Shown here: positions 33,740 to 42,522 of the stretch, piece by piece
Layout of the letters: each line of letters opens with the position of its first letter
How positions within the stretch are numbered: position 1 is the first letter of the stretch
The notes under the pieces: model-generated
Database searches by the model: none
Seen by the model: the letters and a program-made list of their open reading frames with translations, nothing else
What the model was told of the DNA's origin: nothing
Assembly (NCBI RefSeq): GCF_001650725.1
Contig: NZ_LXVX01000034.1
Location: 310,001 to 374,000 of the forward strand
Reading direction: 5' to 3'
Length of the DNA stretch: 64,000 bases
From: Sphingobium sp. TCM1
GTDB taxonomy: Bacteria; Pseudomonadota; Alphaproteobacteria; Sphingomonadales; Sphingomonadaceae
Position numbers and translations under genes: made by a program

Positions 33740-36063
33740 CTATAGGCTATTGGCTGGCCGATGCGCGGCGGGGGCAGGAGGCGGGCGTCCTCAAGCGCTT
33801 CGCCGCGACGCACTGGACGGTGAATTTTCCCCGGCCGATGATGGCGGACGTCGTTACCACCGCGCCGGATGCCGTGCGGGTGGATGCGGTCTTTTACGGG
33901 TCGGGCGATCTGGCGGGGCTGATCTGGGAAGCGGAGGATCGGTGGAGCCATCCCCTGCTTGCCTATGAGACGAGCCGGGATTTCCGGCATTGCGTGCTGT
34001 CCTTTCGCTGGCGGTCTTCGGGCCTGCGCAAACTGGACGAGACGCATGGGCCGACGCTGACGATCGAGGGGCGGGACGAGGCGGGCAACCCGCGCGCCTG
34101 GTATGTGCGCTTGTGGAACCATGCGAGCGGCGGGCCGGAAGATGCGGTGGTGACGCTGGATTTCGCCGCGCTGGTGGGCGGATATGAGCTGCCGGAGGAT
34201 GCCGACCCGGTGTGGGCGGGGGATGTCGACCGGATGTTCATATCGCTGGTGCCGCCTGATTATGACGAGGGGGACACGCCCTTTGCCACGGCGCAGGAGG
34301 GCTGGGCGGAACTGGGCGACATAAGCTGCGACGGCGCGGGTTCGGTGCTGGCGGTGGGCGATGTGATGCTGCCCGAACATGGGCTGAGCATGGCGACCGG
34401 CTATGATGATTGTTTCAACCAGACGCCCGAGCGGGTCGTCGCGGCGATCCACGCGCTGGGCTATCGCGGGGCGATCAACCATTATGTGGGCATGAGCCAT
34501 TATTTCCGGCTGGAGCGGCTGGGTGCGGGGCTGTACGTCAGTCTGGCGGGCGGGGTGCTGAACGCGCCCTGCGCGGCGTGGCACCGGGATTTTGCAGGGC
34601 GGGCGAAGGCGCTGGGGTTCGGCGTCATCTGGTCGCTATCCTATGAATTGTTCGACGCCCATTGCTGGAACGACTGGAAGCAAAGGGCGGAAAATGGCGA
34701 TCCGGCGCTGACCGGATGGTCGCCGCCCTCGACCCTGTTGTCGCCGGCGCATGGCGGGGCGATGGGCTATTTGCAGGCGGTGGCGGGAGCGTTTATTTTC
34801 ATCGCCTTGGAGGCGGGCCTGCCGATCCTGTTCCAGGTCGGCGAACCCTGGTGGTGGGTGATGCCGGGGGATGGGCGGATATGCATCTATGATGATGCGG
34901 CGCGGGCGGCGCTTGGCGGGGCGCCGGTTTCGATCGCGAGCGTGTGGGGCGCGTTGGATGGCGATCAGCGGGATCTGCTGGATGCGGCGGGGGCCGTGCT
35001 GGCGGCTTCGACAGCGGCCTTGTGCGCGGCGGTCAGGGCGGTGGCGCCCGACGCGGTGACGCATCTGCTGGCTTATCTGCCGACGATCCTCGATCCGCGC
35101 GCGCCCGAGGCCAAGCGGGCGAACATGCCGCTGGGATGGGCTTCACCCGCCTTCGACGTGCTGCAGCTGGAAGATTATGACTGGGTGACGGAGGGGCGGC
35201 CGAACCTGACCGCGCGGGGCGTGGCGCTGGCGACCGGCCGGCTGGGCTATCCGGTTGCGGAGCAGCATTATCTGGCGGGCTTCGTGCTGCTGCCGGAACA
35301 GGCCGCGCAATGGCGCTCGATCGCGGCGGCGGCGCAGGCGTCGGTGGCGCGGGGGACGGCGGCGACCTTTGTCTGGGCGCTGCCGCAGGTGTGCCGCGAC
35401 GGCTTTACCTGTTTCAGCATGGATGGGGAGGATGATGTGCAAGCCTTTGACGATGTGCTGTTTCCGATCGCGATCGGGCGCGAGGCGAGCCTGGCGCCAG
35501 CCTTTTCGACGCAGATCGTCGAGAGCGTGGGCGGCCATGAGAGGCGGTCGAGCGACTGGGCGGATGCGCGGCTGTCCTTTGATGCCGGGCCGGGCGTGCG
35601 ATCCGAGGCGGACATCGCGGCGCTGATCGAATTTTTCCGGGCGCGGCGCGGGGCGGCGCGCGGGTTTCGCTTCACCGACCCCTATGATGATCGCAGCGGC
35701 GCGCCGGGCGTGGCGCCGGGGCCGATCGACCAGCGACTGGGCGTGGGCGACGGGGTGCGCGCCGAATTCCGGCTGACGCGCCATTATGGCGTGGGCGATG
35801 AGGCGCAGGCGCGGATCATCACCCGGCCGGTGGCGGGGAGCATCAGGGTCGCGGCCGATGGCGTGGAACTGACCGAGGGATGGAGCCATGCGGGGCTGGG
35901 GGTGATCGCGTTCGACGTGGCGCCGGCGGCGGGGGTGGTGCTGACCGCCGGTTTCCGGTTCGACGTGCCGGTGCGCTTTGCCGAGGACCGGCTGGAGATC
36001 AACCGGGCGACCTTTGCCGCGGGCGAGGCGGTGTCGGTGCCGCTGGTGGAGATACGCGAATGA
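33736..36063 (+). CDS. GTA distal tail protein (gp12, DUF2460) with a large N-terminal extension
   Basis: 775 residues. The last ~205 (from residue ~570: DDVLFPIAIGREASLAP ... GFRFTDPYDDRS ... LEINRATFAAGEAV) are the DUF2460/TIGR02217 distal-tail domain that makes up the whole of RcGTA gp12. The first ~570 residues have no counterpart there: an N-terminal beta-rich part (~1-205) and then a part looking like a TIM-barrel (residues ~215-560), with GYRGAINHYVG, VGEPWWWV (~369-376) and LQLEDYDWV near its strand ends. I recall DUF2460 proteins described with a non-contractile tail-sheath N-terminal plus TIM-barrel domain; this would fit. A continuous frame overlapping both neighbours rules out an annotation artefact. 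Confidence 0.85.
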   Translation: MTIGYWLADARRGQEAGVLKRFAATHWTVNFPRPMMADVVTTAPDAVRVDAVFYGSGDLAGLIWEAEDRWSHPLLAYETSRDFRHCVLSFRWRSSGLRKLDETHGPTLTIEGRDEAGNPRAWYVRLWNHASGGPEDAVVTLDFAALVGGYELPEDADPVWAGDVDRMFISLVPPDYDEGDTPFATAQEGWAELGDISCDGAGSVLAVGDVMLPEHGLSMATGYDDCFNQTPERVVAAIHALGYRGAINHYVGMSHYFRLERLGAGLYVSLAGGVLNAPCAAWHRDFAGRAKALGFGVIWSLSYELFDAHCWNDWKQRAENGDPALTGWSPPSTLLSPAHGGAMGYLQAVAGAFIFIALEAGLPILFQVGEPWWWVMPGDGRICIYDDAARAALGGAPVSIASVWGALDGDQRDLLDAAGAVLAASTAALCAAVRAVAPDAVTHLLAYLPTILDPRAPEAKRANMPLGWASPAFDVLQLEDYDWVTEGRPNLTARGVALATGRLGYPVAEQHYLAGFVLLPEQAAQWRSIAAAAQASVARGTAATFVWALPQVCRDGFTCFSMDGEDDVQAFDDVLFPIAIGREASLAPAFSTQIVESVGGHERRSSDWADARLSFDAGPGVRSEADIAALIEFFRARRGAARGFRFTDPYDDRSGAPGVAPGPIDQRLGVGDGVRAEFRLTRHYGVGDEAQARIITRPVAGSIRVAADGVELTEGWSHAGLGVIAFDVAPAAGVVLTAGFRFDVPVRFAEDRLEINRATFAAGEAVSVPLVEIRE

Positions 36064-36869
36064 GCGCGGGGCTGGACGAGCCGCTCTGCACGCTGGCCTT
36101 TTGCTGGCGGATCGAGCGGCGCGACGGGGTGACGATCGGCCTGACCAGCCATGATCGCGACCTGGAGATGGGCGGCCTGACCTATCGCGCCGCGCCGGGG
36201 ATGACGCCTTCCGCGGTGCGATCGGGCATCGGGCTGGACGGGGACGATAGCGATGTCGCGGGCGCGCTGAGCAGTGATGCGATCAGCGAGAGCGACCTCA
36301 TGGCGGGGCGATGGGACGGGGCGGCGCTGGAGTTGCGGCTGACGCAGTGGGAGGAACCGGGTGCGCTGTGGCTGCTGCTGGCGGCGGGCGAGATCGGTGC
36401 GGTGTCGCGCAAGGGAAGCAGCTTCTCCGCCGAGTTGATCGGCGCGGCGGCGGTGCTGGGCGCGCCGGTCGCGCCCTCCACCTCGCCCGATTGCCGGGCG
36501 CGGCTGGGTGATCGGGCGTGCCGGGTCGATCTGGCGGCGCGGCGGCGGATCGTGTCGGTCGCGGGCGTGGAGGCGGCTGAGGTGGCGGTGAGCGGGCTGG
36601 CGGCGGGGGTCTATGCCTTCGGCACGCTGCGCTGGCTCAGCGGACCCAATGCCGGGCTGGTGCAGGCGGTGGTGGACAATGGCGCGGACGGGGTGACTTT
36701 GGCCGATCCGCCGGCCTTTGCGGTGACGGCGGGGACGCTGGCGCTGCTGACCGAGGGGTGCGACCGGCAGCTGGCGACCTGCGCCGGGCGCTTTGGCAAT
36801 GCGGTGAATTTCCGGGGCGAGCCTTATCTGCCGGGAATGGACCTGCTGACCCGTTATCCCGGCGCATGA
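36060..36869 (+). CDS. GTA hub protein (DUF2163, gp13)
   Basis: 269 residues. N-terminal LAFCWRIERRDGVTIGLTSHDRDLEMGGLTY and the segment GAPVAPSTSPDCRARLGDRACRVDL are typical of DUF2163. Four C-terminal-half cysteines (PDCRARLGDRAC; EGCDRQLATC) are placed like the cluster-binding cysteines I recall from the RcGTA hub structure. It should form the baseplate hub between gp12 and the tail tip. Overlaps by ATGA on both sides. Confidence 0.92.
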   Translation: MSAGLDEPLCTLAFCWRIERRDGVTIGLTSHDRDLEMGGLTYRAAPGMTPSAVRSGIGLDGDDSDVAGALSSDAISESDLMAGRWDGAALELRLTQWEEPGALWLLLAAGEIGAVSRKGSSFSAELIGAAAVLGAPVAPSTSPDCRARLGDRACRVDLAARRRIVSVAGVEAAEVAVSGLAAGVYAFGTLRWLSGPNAGLVQAVVDNGADGVTLADPPAFAVTAGTLALLTEGCDRQLATCAGRFGNAVNFRGEPYLPGMDLLTRYPGA

Positions 36870-37237
36870 GCGCGGTGGTGGCGCGGGCGCGCGCCTTGCT
36901 GGGCGTGCCGTTCCGGCTGCACGGGCGGAGTGACGCGGGGCTGGATTGCGTGGGGCTGGCGGCGCTGGCGCTCGGCAGGGCGGACGTGCCCTGCGGCTAT
37001 GGGTTGCGCAGCGGGGGTGTCGGGCGGGCGGAAGCCTGGCTGAGGGCGGCGGGATTGCGGCCGGTCGATCGCGGCGGGGCAGGCGACCTGGCGCTGGTGC
37101 GGCCGGGGCCGTTGCAGTTGCATCTGATGATCGGGACGGGCGAGGGCTTCGTCCACGCCCATGCCGGGCTGGGACGGGTGGTCGAGACGCCGGGAGCTTC
37201 GCCATGGCCGGTCATCGGGTGGTGGAGCCTCGAATAG
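36866..37237 (+). CDS. GTA NlpC/P60 peptidase (gp14)
   Basis: 123 residues. NlpC/P60 cysteine peptidase: catalytic Cys in LDCVGLAALAL and a downstream His (LHLMIGTGEGFVHAHAG). It is carried in the tail and should cut the recipient's peptidoglycan during DNA entry. ATG 36866 overlaps the gp13 stop. Confidence 0.93.
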   Translation: MSAVVARARALLGVPFRLHGRSDAGLDCVGLAALALGRADVPCGYGLRSGGVGRAEAWLRAAGLRPVDRGGAGDLALVRPGPLQLHLMIGTGEGFVHAHAGLGRVVETPGASPWPVIGWWSLE

Positions 37238-37288
37238 GGCGTCTTGTCCACCGGAAATTTCCGCAATGACGAAGCTGGGGAGAAGGCT

Positions 37289-39490
37289 ATGGCGACGGTG
37301 GTGCTGACGGCGGTGGGGACGGCGATCGGCGGGCCGGTCGGCGGCGCGATCGGCGCGGTGATCGGCAATGTCATCGACAATCAGATCCTGTTCAAGCCCA
37401 AGGGGCGCGAGGGCGCGCGGCTGGCCGACCTGCAATTGCAGACGTCGAGCTATGGCACGCAGGTGCCGAGGCTGTTCGGGACGATGCGGGTCGCCGGAAC
37501 GGTGATCTGGGCGACGGAACTGAAGGAGACGAAATCGAAGAGCGGCGGCGGCAAGGGGCGGCCGAGCGTCACCAGCTACAGCTATTCGGCGAGTTTCGCG
37601 GTGGCGCTGTCGGCGCGGCCGATCCGGTCCGTCAGGCGCATCTGGGCGGACGGCAACCTGCTGCGCGGAGCGGCGGGGGACTTCAAGACCGAGCTGTCGG
37701 GGTTTCGCGTCCATGCGGGCGAGGAAGACCAGGCGGTCGATCCGCTGATCGCGTCGGCCGAAGGGATCGCCCTGACGCCGGCGCATCGCGGCGTCGCCTA
37801 TGTGCTGTTCGAGGATCTGGCGCTGGCCGACTATGGCAACCGCATTCCGTCCCTGACATTCGAGGTGGAGGCGGACGCGACGGCGGTGGAGGTCGGCACG
37901 GTCGCCGCAGAACTGAGCGGAGGGCGGCTGGCGGGCGAGGGGCTGGCCGCGCTGGACGGCTTTGCCGCGAGCGGGGCGGATGTGCGCGAGGCGATGGCGC
38001 CGCTGGTCGAGGCACATGGGCTGGCGCTGCGGTCGGACGCGGCGGGGCTGCGCCTGACCGGGACGGCCATGGCGGCCGAAGGCGAGATCGGCGCGGCGGG
38101 GCTGGCGCGGCGGGTGAACGGGCAGGCGGTCGACCCGGTCGAACGATCGGGCGGGGCGGCCGATGGCGTGCCGGTGGCGCTGAGCCTGCGCCATTATGAC
38201 GCGGCGCGCGACTATCAGGCGGGGGTGCAGCGGGTGGTGCGGCCGGGACCGGGGCGGCAGGAGCAGGGCGTCGAGCTGCCGGTGGTGATGAGCGCGGATG
38301 CGGCGCGGGGGGTAGCGGCGGCGCGGCTGGGCGCGGCCTGGACGGGACGGGCGACGATGGCGCTGCGCTGCGACTGGCGCGCGCTGGCGCTGATGCCCGG
38401 CTTGGTGGTGTCGGTCGAGGACGTGCCGGGGCTGTGGCGGATCGAGGAACGCGAATGGGAGGCGATGGCGGTGCGGCTGTCGCTGCGCCGGGTGCCCGGC
38501 GCAGGCGGCAGCGTGCCGGCCGGCGCCTCTTCGGGAGCGATCGTGCGGCCGGTCGACGCGCCGCATGGGCCGACCGTCCTGCGGCTGGTGGACATACCGA
38601 TGCTGAAGGAGGGGCTGGCGAGCGCACCGCTGGTCGCGGCGGCCGCGAGCGGCGGGGCGGGCTGGCGCAGCGCGGCGCTGTTCGTCATCGGGGAGAGCGG
38701 GGAGGCGACGCCGATCGGGCGGAGCGCGCCGCGCGCCGTGATGGGGACGGCGCAGGACGCCTTGCCGCCGGGCAGCGCGACGCTGATCGACGAGCGGCAT
38801 GGGTTGGCCGTGACGCTGCTGGCCGGGGATATGGCGCTGCTGTCGGGCGACGAGCCCGGGCTGGCGCAGGGGCGCAATCTGTGCCTGGCCGGCCGGGAAC
38901 TGATCCAGTTCGCAAGGGCGGAACGGATCGGGGCGGGGCGCTATCGGCTGAGCGGACTGCGGCGCGGGCTGCGCGGGACCGAATGGGCGATGGCGACGCA
39001 TGAGGCGGGCGAGGATTTCCTGCTGATCGAGGAGGAGCGGCTGGTCGAGCCGCTGGCGCTGGCGGGTACGCAGGCCGAACCGGGCAGCCTGCTGCGCCTG
39101 TCGGCTATCGGCATCGGCGATGTCGAGCCGCCGCAGGCGGTGATGGCGGTGACGGGAGAGGCGCTGATGCCGCCATCGCCGGTCCATCTTCATGCGCAGG
39201 CGGACGGTGCGGGCGGGTGGACGATCGGCTGGACCCGCCGCAGCCGCAACGGCTGGCGCTGGCTGAGCGGGAGCGACACGCCGCTGGGCGAGGAGCGCGA
39301 GCTTTATGCGGTCGCGGTGATGGACGGTGCGGCGATCGTGCGGCGCGCCGAGACGGACGCGCCCGGCTGGACCTATGCCGGCACGATGATCGCCGACGAC
39401 GACATGGCGGGGCGGACGGTGGCGGTGGAGGTCCGCCAGGTCGGCACCTTCGCGACCGGGCGGGCCGGGCGCATCATGATTTCGGTGTGA
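37289..39490 (+). CDS. GTA tail tip/host-interaction protein (gp15), short form
   Basis: 733 residues from ATG 37289 (GGGGAGAAGG at 37277-37286); an upstream TTG at 37244 is less likely. Start region ATVVLTAVGTAIGGPVGGAIG, then LQTSSYGTQVPRLFGTMRVAGTVIW, are the usual N-terminus of gp15. The C-terminal part (RLSGLRRGLRGTEWAMATHEAGEDFLLI, WTIGWTRRSRNGWRW) contains the tail-protein and fibronectin-like modules. RcGTA gp15 is about 1300 residues and includes a TIM-barrel part that I do not find here. It is the largest structural gene after gp12 and probably contacts recipient cells. Confidence 0.88.
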   Translation: MATVVLTAVGTAIGGPVGGAIGAVIGNVIDNQILFKPKGREGARLADLQLQTSSYGTQVPRLFGTMRVAGTVIWATELKETKSKSGGGKGRPSVTSYSYSASFAVALSARPIRSVRRIWADGNLLRGAAGDFKTELSGFRVHAGEEDQAVDPLIASAEGIALTPAHRGVAYVLFEDLALADYGNRIPSLTFEVEADATAVEVGTVAAELSGGRLAGEGLAALDGFAASGADVREAMAPLVEAHGLALRSDAAGLRLTGTAMAAEGEIGAAGLARRVNGQAVDPVERSGGAADGVPVALSLRHYDAARDYQAGVQRVVRPGPGRQEQGVELPVVMSADAARGVAAARLGAAWTGRATMALRCDWRALALMPGLVVSVEDVPGLWRIEEREWEAMAVRLSLRRVPGAGGSVPAGASSGAIVRPVDAPHGPTVLRLVDIPMLKEGLASAPLVAAAASGGAGWRSAALFVIGESGEATPIGRSAPRAVMGTAQDALPPGSATLIDERHGLAVTLLAGDMALLSGDEPGLAQGRNLCLAGRELIQFARAERIGAGRYRLSGLRRGLRGTEWAMATHEAGEDFLLIEEERLVEPLALAGTQAEPGSLLRLSAIGIGDVEPPQAVMAVTGEALMPPSPVHLHAQADGAGGWTIGWTRRSRNGWRWLSGSDTPLGEERELYAVAVMDGAAIVRRAETDAPGWTYAGTMIADDDMAGRTVAVEVRQVGTFATGRAGRIMISV

Positions 39491-39508
39491 GGATCGGAGG
39501 AACGGGAA

Positions 39509-40012
39509 ATGGGCATGGAGACGACACCGCGCTGGGCGCTGCCGCTGCTGTTGGCGGGGCAGGCCCAGAAGGAGATGTTCCACAACGAGGCGCTGGTGCG
39601 GATCGACGCGCTGTTGCACGGGCGGGCGGAGAGCGCCGACCTGGCGGTTCCGCCCGCCGGTCCGGCGATCGGGCAATGCTGGATCGTGGCCGCCGGGGCG
39701 AGCGGCGCGTGGATCGGGCACGAGGAAAATATCGCCTGCTGGACCGAGGGCGGATGGCGCTTCGTGGCGCCGCAGGCGGGCGCGCGGATGGCGATTGCGG
39801 ACCGGGGGCATGAACTGTGCCATGATGGCGCCGAATGGAGTGACGCTCCGCTGAGGAGCGACGGGCTTTATCTGGAGGGCGAGAAGGTGATAGGGGTGCG
39901 CCAGCCCGTCATCCCGGACCCGTCGGGAGGGAGCTTGATTGACGTCGAGGCCAGAAATACCATTCAGGCGATACTAGCGACGCTGCGAGCACATGGGCTC
40001 ATATATACGTAA
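39509..40012 (+). CDS. DUF2793 tail-associated protein
   Basis: 167 residues. TPRWALPLLLAGQAQKEMFHNEALVRIDALLHG is the signature start of DUF2793, followed by a beta domain (GQCWIVAAGASGAWIGHEENIACWTEGGWRFV). Such proteins close GTA/prophage tail modules and are probably part of fibres. GGAGG upstream at 39496-39500. It is the last gene of the cluster. Confidence 0.85.
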   Translation: MGMETTPRWALPLLLAGQAQKEMFHNEALVRIDALLHGRAESADLAVPPAGPAIGQCWIVAAGASGAWIGHEENIACWTEGGWRFVAPQAGARMAIADRGHELCHDGAEWSDAPLRSDGLYLEGEKVIGVRQPVIPDPSGGSLIDVEARNTIQAILATLRAHGLIYT

Positions 40013-40212
40013 TTTTGTCATAATCTCGATTTGTTTGGGGATCATGGCTATTATAGTCTTAACGATCCTCGAAATAGCCTGCCGGACCCCGAAACAAGGC
40101 TCTACTGCGTTATTTTTGCAACGGTTTCACTAATTGTGGACTTGCCATGAAACCTTCTTGCCGATACAGGGTTTCAGCAGTCCTTCGTGACACTTTTGAA
40201 AGGGGAATTCAA
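40013..40212 (+). promoter_or_regulatory. A/T-rich leader of the OmpA-family gene
   Basis: This 200-base stretch is clearly richer in A+T than its surroundings and precedes a strongly expressed-type gene. A TATTAT at about 40050 could be a -10 element, but no convincing -35 is assignable. No ORF longer than a few codons. Confidence 0.35.
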
Positions 40213-41250
40213 ATGCGGAAGCTTGCCCTCGCGGCTGCGCTTGCGACCACAGCCCTGGCCACCCCGGCCTTGGCGCGTGATGACAGCTGGTATGTTGGCG
40301 TAGACGCCGGCGTGCTGCTGGTCGAAGACCAGGACATCACTTTCACCCCCGGTAACGCTGGTGCCGCCAGCAATACCATTTCGGGCGTGGACTACCATAA
40401 GGGTTATGATTTCGACGCCAACATCGGCTACGACTTCGGCGGTTTCCGTCTGGAAGCCGAAGCTGCCTACAAGCGCGCGAAGGTCGACCTCGACAAGAGC
40501 GGCTTCGGCGGCGCGGCCTCTGCCCTGTCGTTCATGCTGAACGGTTTGCTCGACTTCGGTCCCGATGACGGCCTGCAGGGCTTCGTCGGCGGCGGTGTCG
40601 GCGTGTCGCGCGGCAAGCTGGCCAACGACCTGGTGAATGACAGCGACACCGGCTTCGCCTGGCAGGCGATCGCGGGCGTTCGCTACCCGGTCACCAACAA
40701 TGTCGATGTCTCGCTGAAGTATCGCTTCTTCAACCAGGACGACATCAAGCTGATCCCGGCTTACACCACCATTGGTGGCCCCGCCGGTTCGACCGCAGAC
40801 ACCAAGCTGCGCACGCACAGCCTGCTGCTCGGCCTGACCTACAACTTCGGCGCTCCGGCTGAAGCGGCTCCGCCGCCGCCGCCTCCGCCGGCAGCCGAGT
40901 GTGCGCCTGGGCCGTACATTGTCTTCTTCGAATGGGACAAGTCTGACATCACGCCTGACGCCGCCACCATTCTGGACAATGCGGTTTCGGCCTACAGCAG
41001 CTGCGGCAGCGCCCAGGTCATGCTGGCCGGCCACGCGGACAAGTCGGGTTCGGCTTCGTACAACGTCGGCCTGTCGCAGCGCCGCGCTGACGCCACCAAG
41101 GCCTATCTGGCCTCGAAGGGTATCCCGGATGGTGTCATGACCACCCAGGCCTTCGGTGAATCGCAGCCGCGCGTCGAAACTGCCGACGGCGTCCGCGAAG
41201 TCCAGAACCGTCGCGTGGAAATCAGCTACGGTCCGGGTTCGGGTCAGTAA
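40213..41250 (+). CDS. OmpA-family outer-membrane protein
   Basis: 345 residues from ATG 40213 (AGGGG upstream; a start at 40147 would precede the signal peptide). Signal peptide (MRKLALAAALATTALATPALA). N-terminal eight-strand barrel-type region with alternating hydrophobic strands (~25-215), Pro hinge (APPPPPPPAA), and C-terminal OmpA domain binding peptidoglycan (FFEWDKSDITPDA, LAGHADKSGSASYN, LSQRRADATKAYL). Anchors the outer membrane to the wall. A strong terminator follows. Confidence 0.96.
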   Translation: MRKLALAAALATTALATPALARDDSWYVGVDAGVLLVEDQDITFTPGNAGAASNTISGVDYHKGYDFDANIGYDFGGFRLEAEAAYKRAKVDLDKSGFGGAASALSFMLNGLLDFGPDDGLQGFVGGGVGVSRGKLANDLVNDSDTGFAWQAIAGVRYPVTNNVDVSLKYRFFNQDDIKLIPAYTTIGGPAGSTADTKLRTHSLLLGLTYNFGAPAEAAPPPPPPPAAECAPGPYIVFFEWDKSDITPDAATILDNAVSAYSSCGSAQVMLAGHADKSGSASYNVGLSQRRADATKAYLASKGIPDGVMTTQAFGESQPRVETADGVREVQNRRVEISYGPGSGQ

Positions 41251-41288
41251 TCAGATCACCTATCCTTTCGGGGATGGATGAAGGACGA

Positions 41289-41317
41289 GGGGCCGGTCGC
41301 AAGACTGGCCCCTTTTT
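41289..41317 (+). terminator. Intrinsic terminator of the OmpA-family gene
   Basis: Stem GGGGCCGGTC-GCAA-GACTGGCCCC (one G-U pair) followed by TTTTT. Confidence 0.85.
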
Positions 41318-41723
41318 CGTTGTGCGCGCGATTTGGACAGGCTGGTGCCGTTCCGTGCTGCGTCATCCCGCAGATCGGTGCGGAGTCTTGTACCCTGCGG
41401 GCGACGGGGCGGGGGGATGTTCTTGACGCTCGCGCGAGGGGAGACGGCGGGCGATAGGTTTCAGCCGACGCCGGGTTGGCGCAGGGGAAGCAGCGGATGG
41501 TGGCCGCCGCATGTCCGCCATCGCTGTGGAGCCGGAATTCGGCCATCTCCGTCGATCATGAGGCGATAGCCGAGATTTTCGCCAGGGCTGGAATTTTACC
41601 GCGTCGTGCCCGCATGATGATCGCCGGGCGCGCGCTGCGCCACATCCGACGCGGGACCGCGCGCTATCGGCTTCTTGTCGCATCATTCTCGCGGAAAACC
41701 GCTTCCGCCTTGTGCAGGATGTT
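41318..41723. other. Intergenic region without recognisable gene
   Basis: About 400 bases between the OmpA terminator and the YbaN-like stop codon. Reading frames exist but none has protein-like character, a start signal or a domain. I see no RNA gene or repeat here. Confidence 0.5.
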
Positions 41724-42077
41724 TCAGGCTTCCGGCCGTGTCCAGATCCAGCCGCCGCCGACCAGAGCGGCAGCGATGGGCAGCAGATACCAGGGCCAGG
41801 GGGACAGGAGCAACGCCAGCAGCGCGCTGAAGGCGAAAGCAGCGAGCGCGGCTTTCTTGCCCCGGCGGCTGATTGCGCCGCGTTCGCGCCAGCTCCGGAT
41901 ATGCGGGCCGAAATGCGGGTGATCGAGCAGCTTTGCTTCAAGGCGTGGGCTGGAGCGTGCGAAGCAGAAAGCGGCGAGGATCATGAAGGGCACGGTAGGG
42001 AGAAGCGGCAGGAATATGCCGATCAGGCCAAGACTGATCGAGATAGAGCCGGCGATGAGGTAAAGATGCCGCCGCAT
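41724..42077 (-). CDS. YbaN/DUF454-family inner-membrane protein
   Basis: 117 residues from ATG 42077 (AGGA upstream). Two to three hydrophobic segments: LYLIAGSISISLGLIGIFLPLLPTVPFMILAAFCFARSSP (the DUF454 signature region) and ALLLSPWPWYLLPIAAALVGG. Function of the family is unknown. Stands alone. Confidence 0.85.
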   Translation of the reverse strand: MRRHLYLIAGSISISLGLIGIFLPLLPTVPFMILAAFCFARSSPRLEAKLLDHPHFGPHIRSWRERGAISRRGKKAALAAFAFSALLALLLSPWPWYLLPIAAALVGGGWIWTRPEA

Positions 42078-42468
42078 GGATATTCCTGTGCCGAGTAGCG
42101 CGGACTTCCGCATTCCATGCTATTGCTTCGCAGCTGCGGAGCCATGTGGCAAGTGCGGGAGAGACAGATGAGCTGGCTGTCTCTTCGCGATCCGCGCTCT
42201 CGGGCAAGGGCGATGGGGAAGCATGCGGATCGTCCGCCGATGACGAAATGACATGATGGAGCCGCCGAGATATTTGCGTGCTGCCAGCGAAGGCGGCCTC
42301 GCATCGGAGGCGCGCAATAGGACAGCGTTCCACCTTCCTTCGCCCTTTGTTGCCTCAGGACCATATATGTTTCGCGCTACGATGTCTGGAGGACCGGCCC
42401 GATGTTACCCCGAGATATTGCGAGCCAGAACGGTATTTGACGATCTGGCCAAGGCGCTGAGGCCGGGC
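42078..42468. other. Intergenic region
   Basis: About 390 bases between the YbaN-like start and the clpA terminator. No convincing gene; it must hold the YbaN-like promoter, but no clear box is visible. Confidence 0.4.
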
Positions 42469-42497
42469 AAAAAAAGGCGGCCACAAGCGGGCCGCCC
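42469..42497 (-). terminator. Intrinsic terminator of clpA
   Basis: On the minus strand the stem GGCGGCC / GGCCGCC is followed by seven T's (complement of 42469-42475), 25 bases beyond the clpA stop. Confidence 0.8.
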
Positions 42498-42522
42498 TTT
42501 TCGTTTGCGACTGTAATCGCGC

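Larger units (their letters stand above)
20294..40012 (+). mobile_element. Gene transfer agent (RcGTA-type) structural cluster with inserted genes
   Basis: In order: small terminase, large terminase, portal, gp3.5, prohead protease, capsid, adaptor/connector genes, DUF3168, major tail protein, gp10, tail chaperone, tape measure, DUF2460, DUF2163, NlpC/P60, tail tip, DUF2793. This is the gene order of the Rhodobacter capsulatus GTA. There is no integrase, no lysogeny regulator, no replication gene and no att site, which argues for a domesticated GTA rather than a prophage. It is ~19.7 kb, longer than the ~14-15 kb RcGTA, because of several inserted non-phage genes. Lysis and regulator genes (endolysin/holin, GafA) are not in the window. 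Confidence 0.9.

Noticed and set aside
36854..39823. 989-codon minus-strand ORF across gp15
   Set aside because: Low-complexity Arg/His/Pro/Gln composition, no domain; the plus strand holds conserved GTA genes.
41476..41922. 148-codon plus-strand ORF after OmpA
   Set aside because: No domain; half of it is antisense to the YbaN-like gene and it lacks a start signal.
42253..42516. 87-codon ORF before clpA
   Set aside because: Runs into the clpA terminator, no domain, no binding site.
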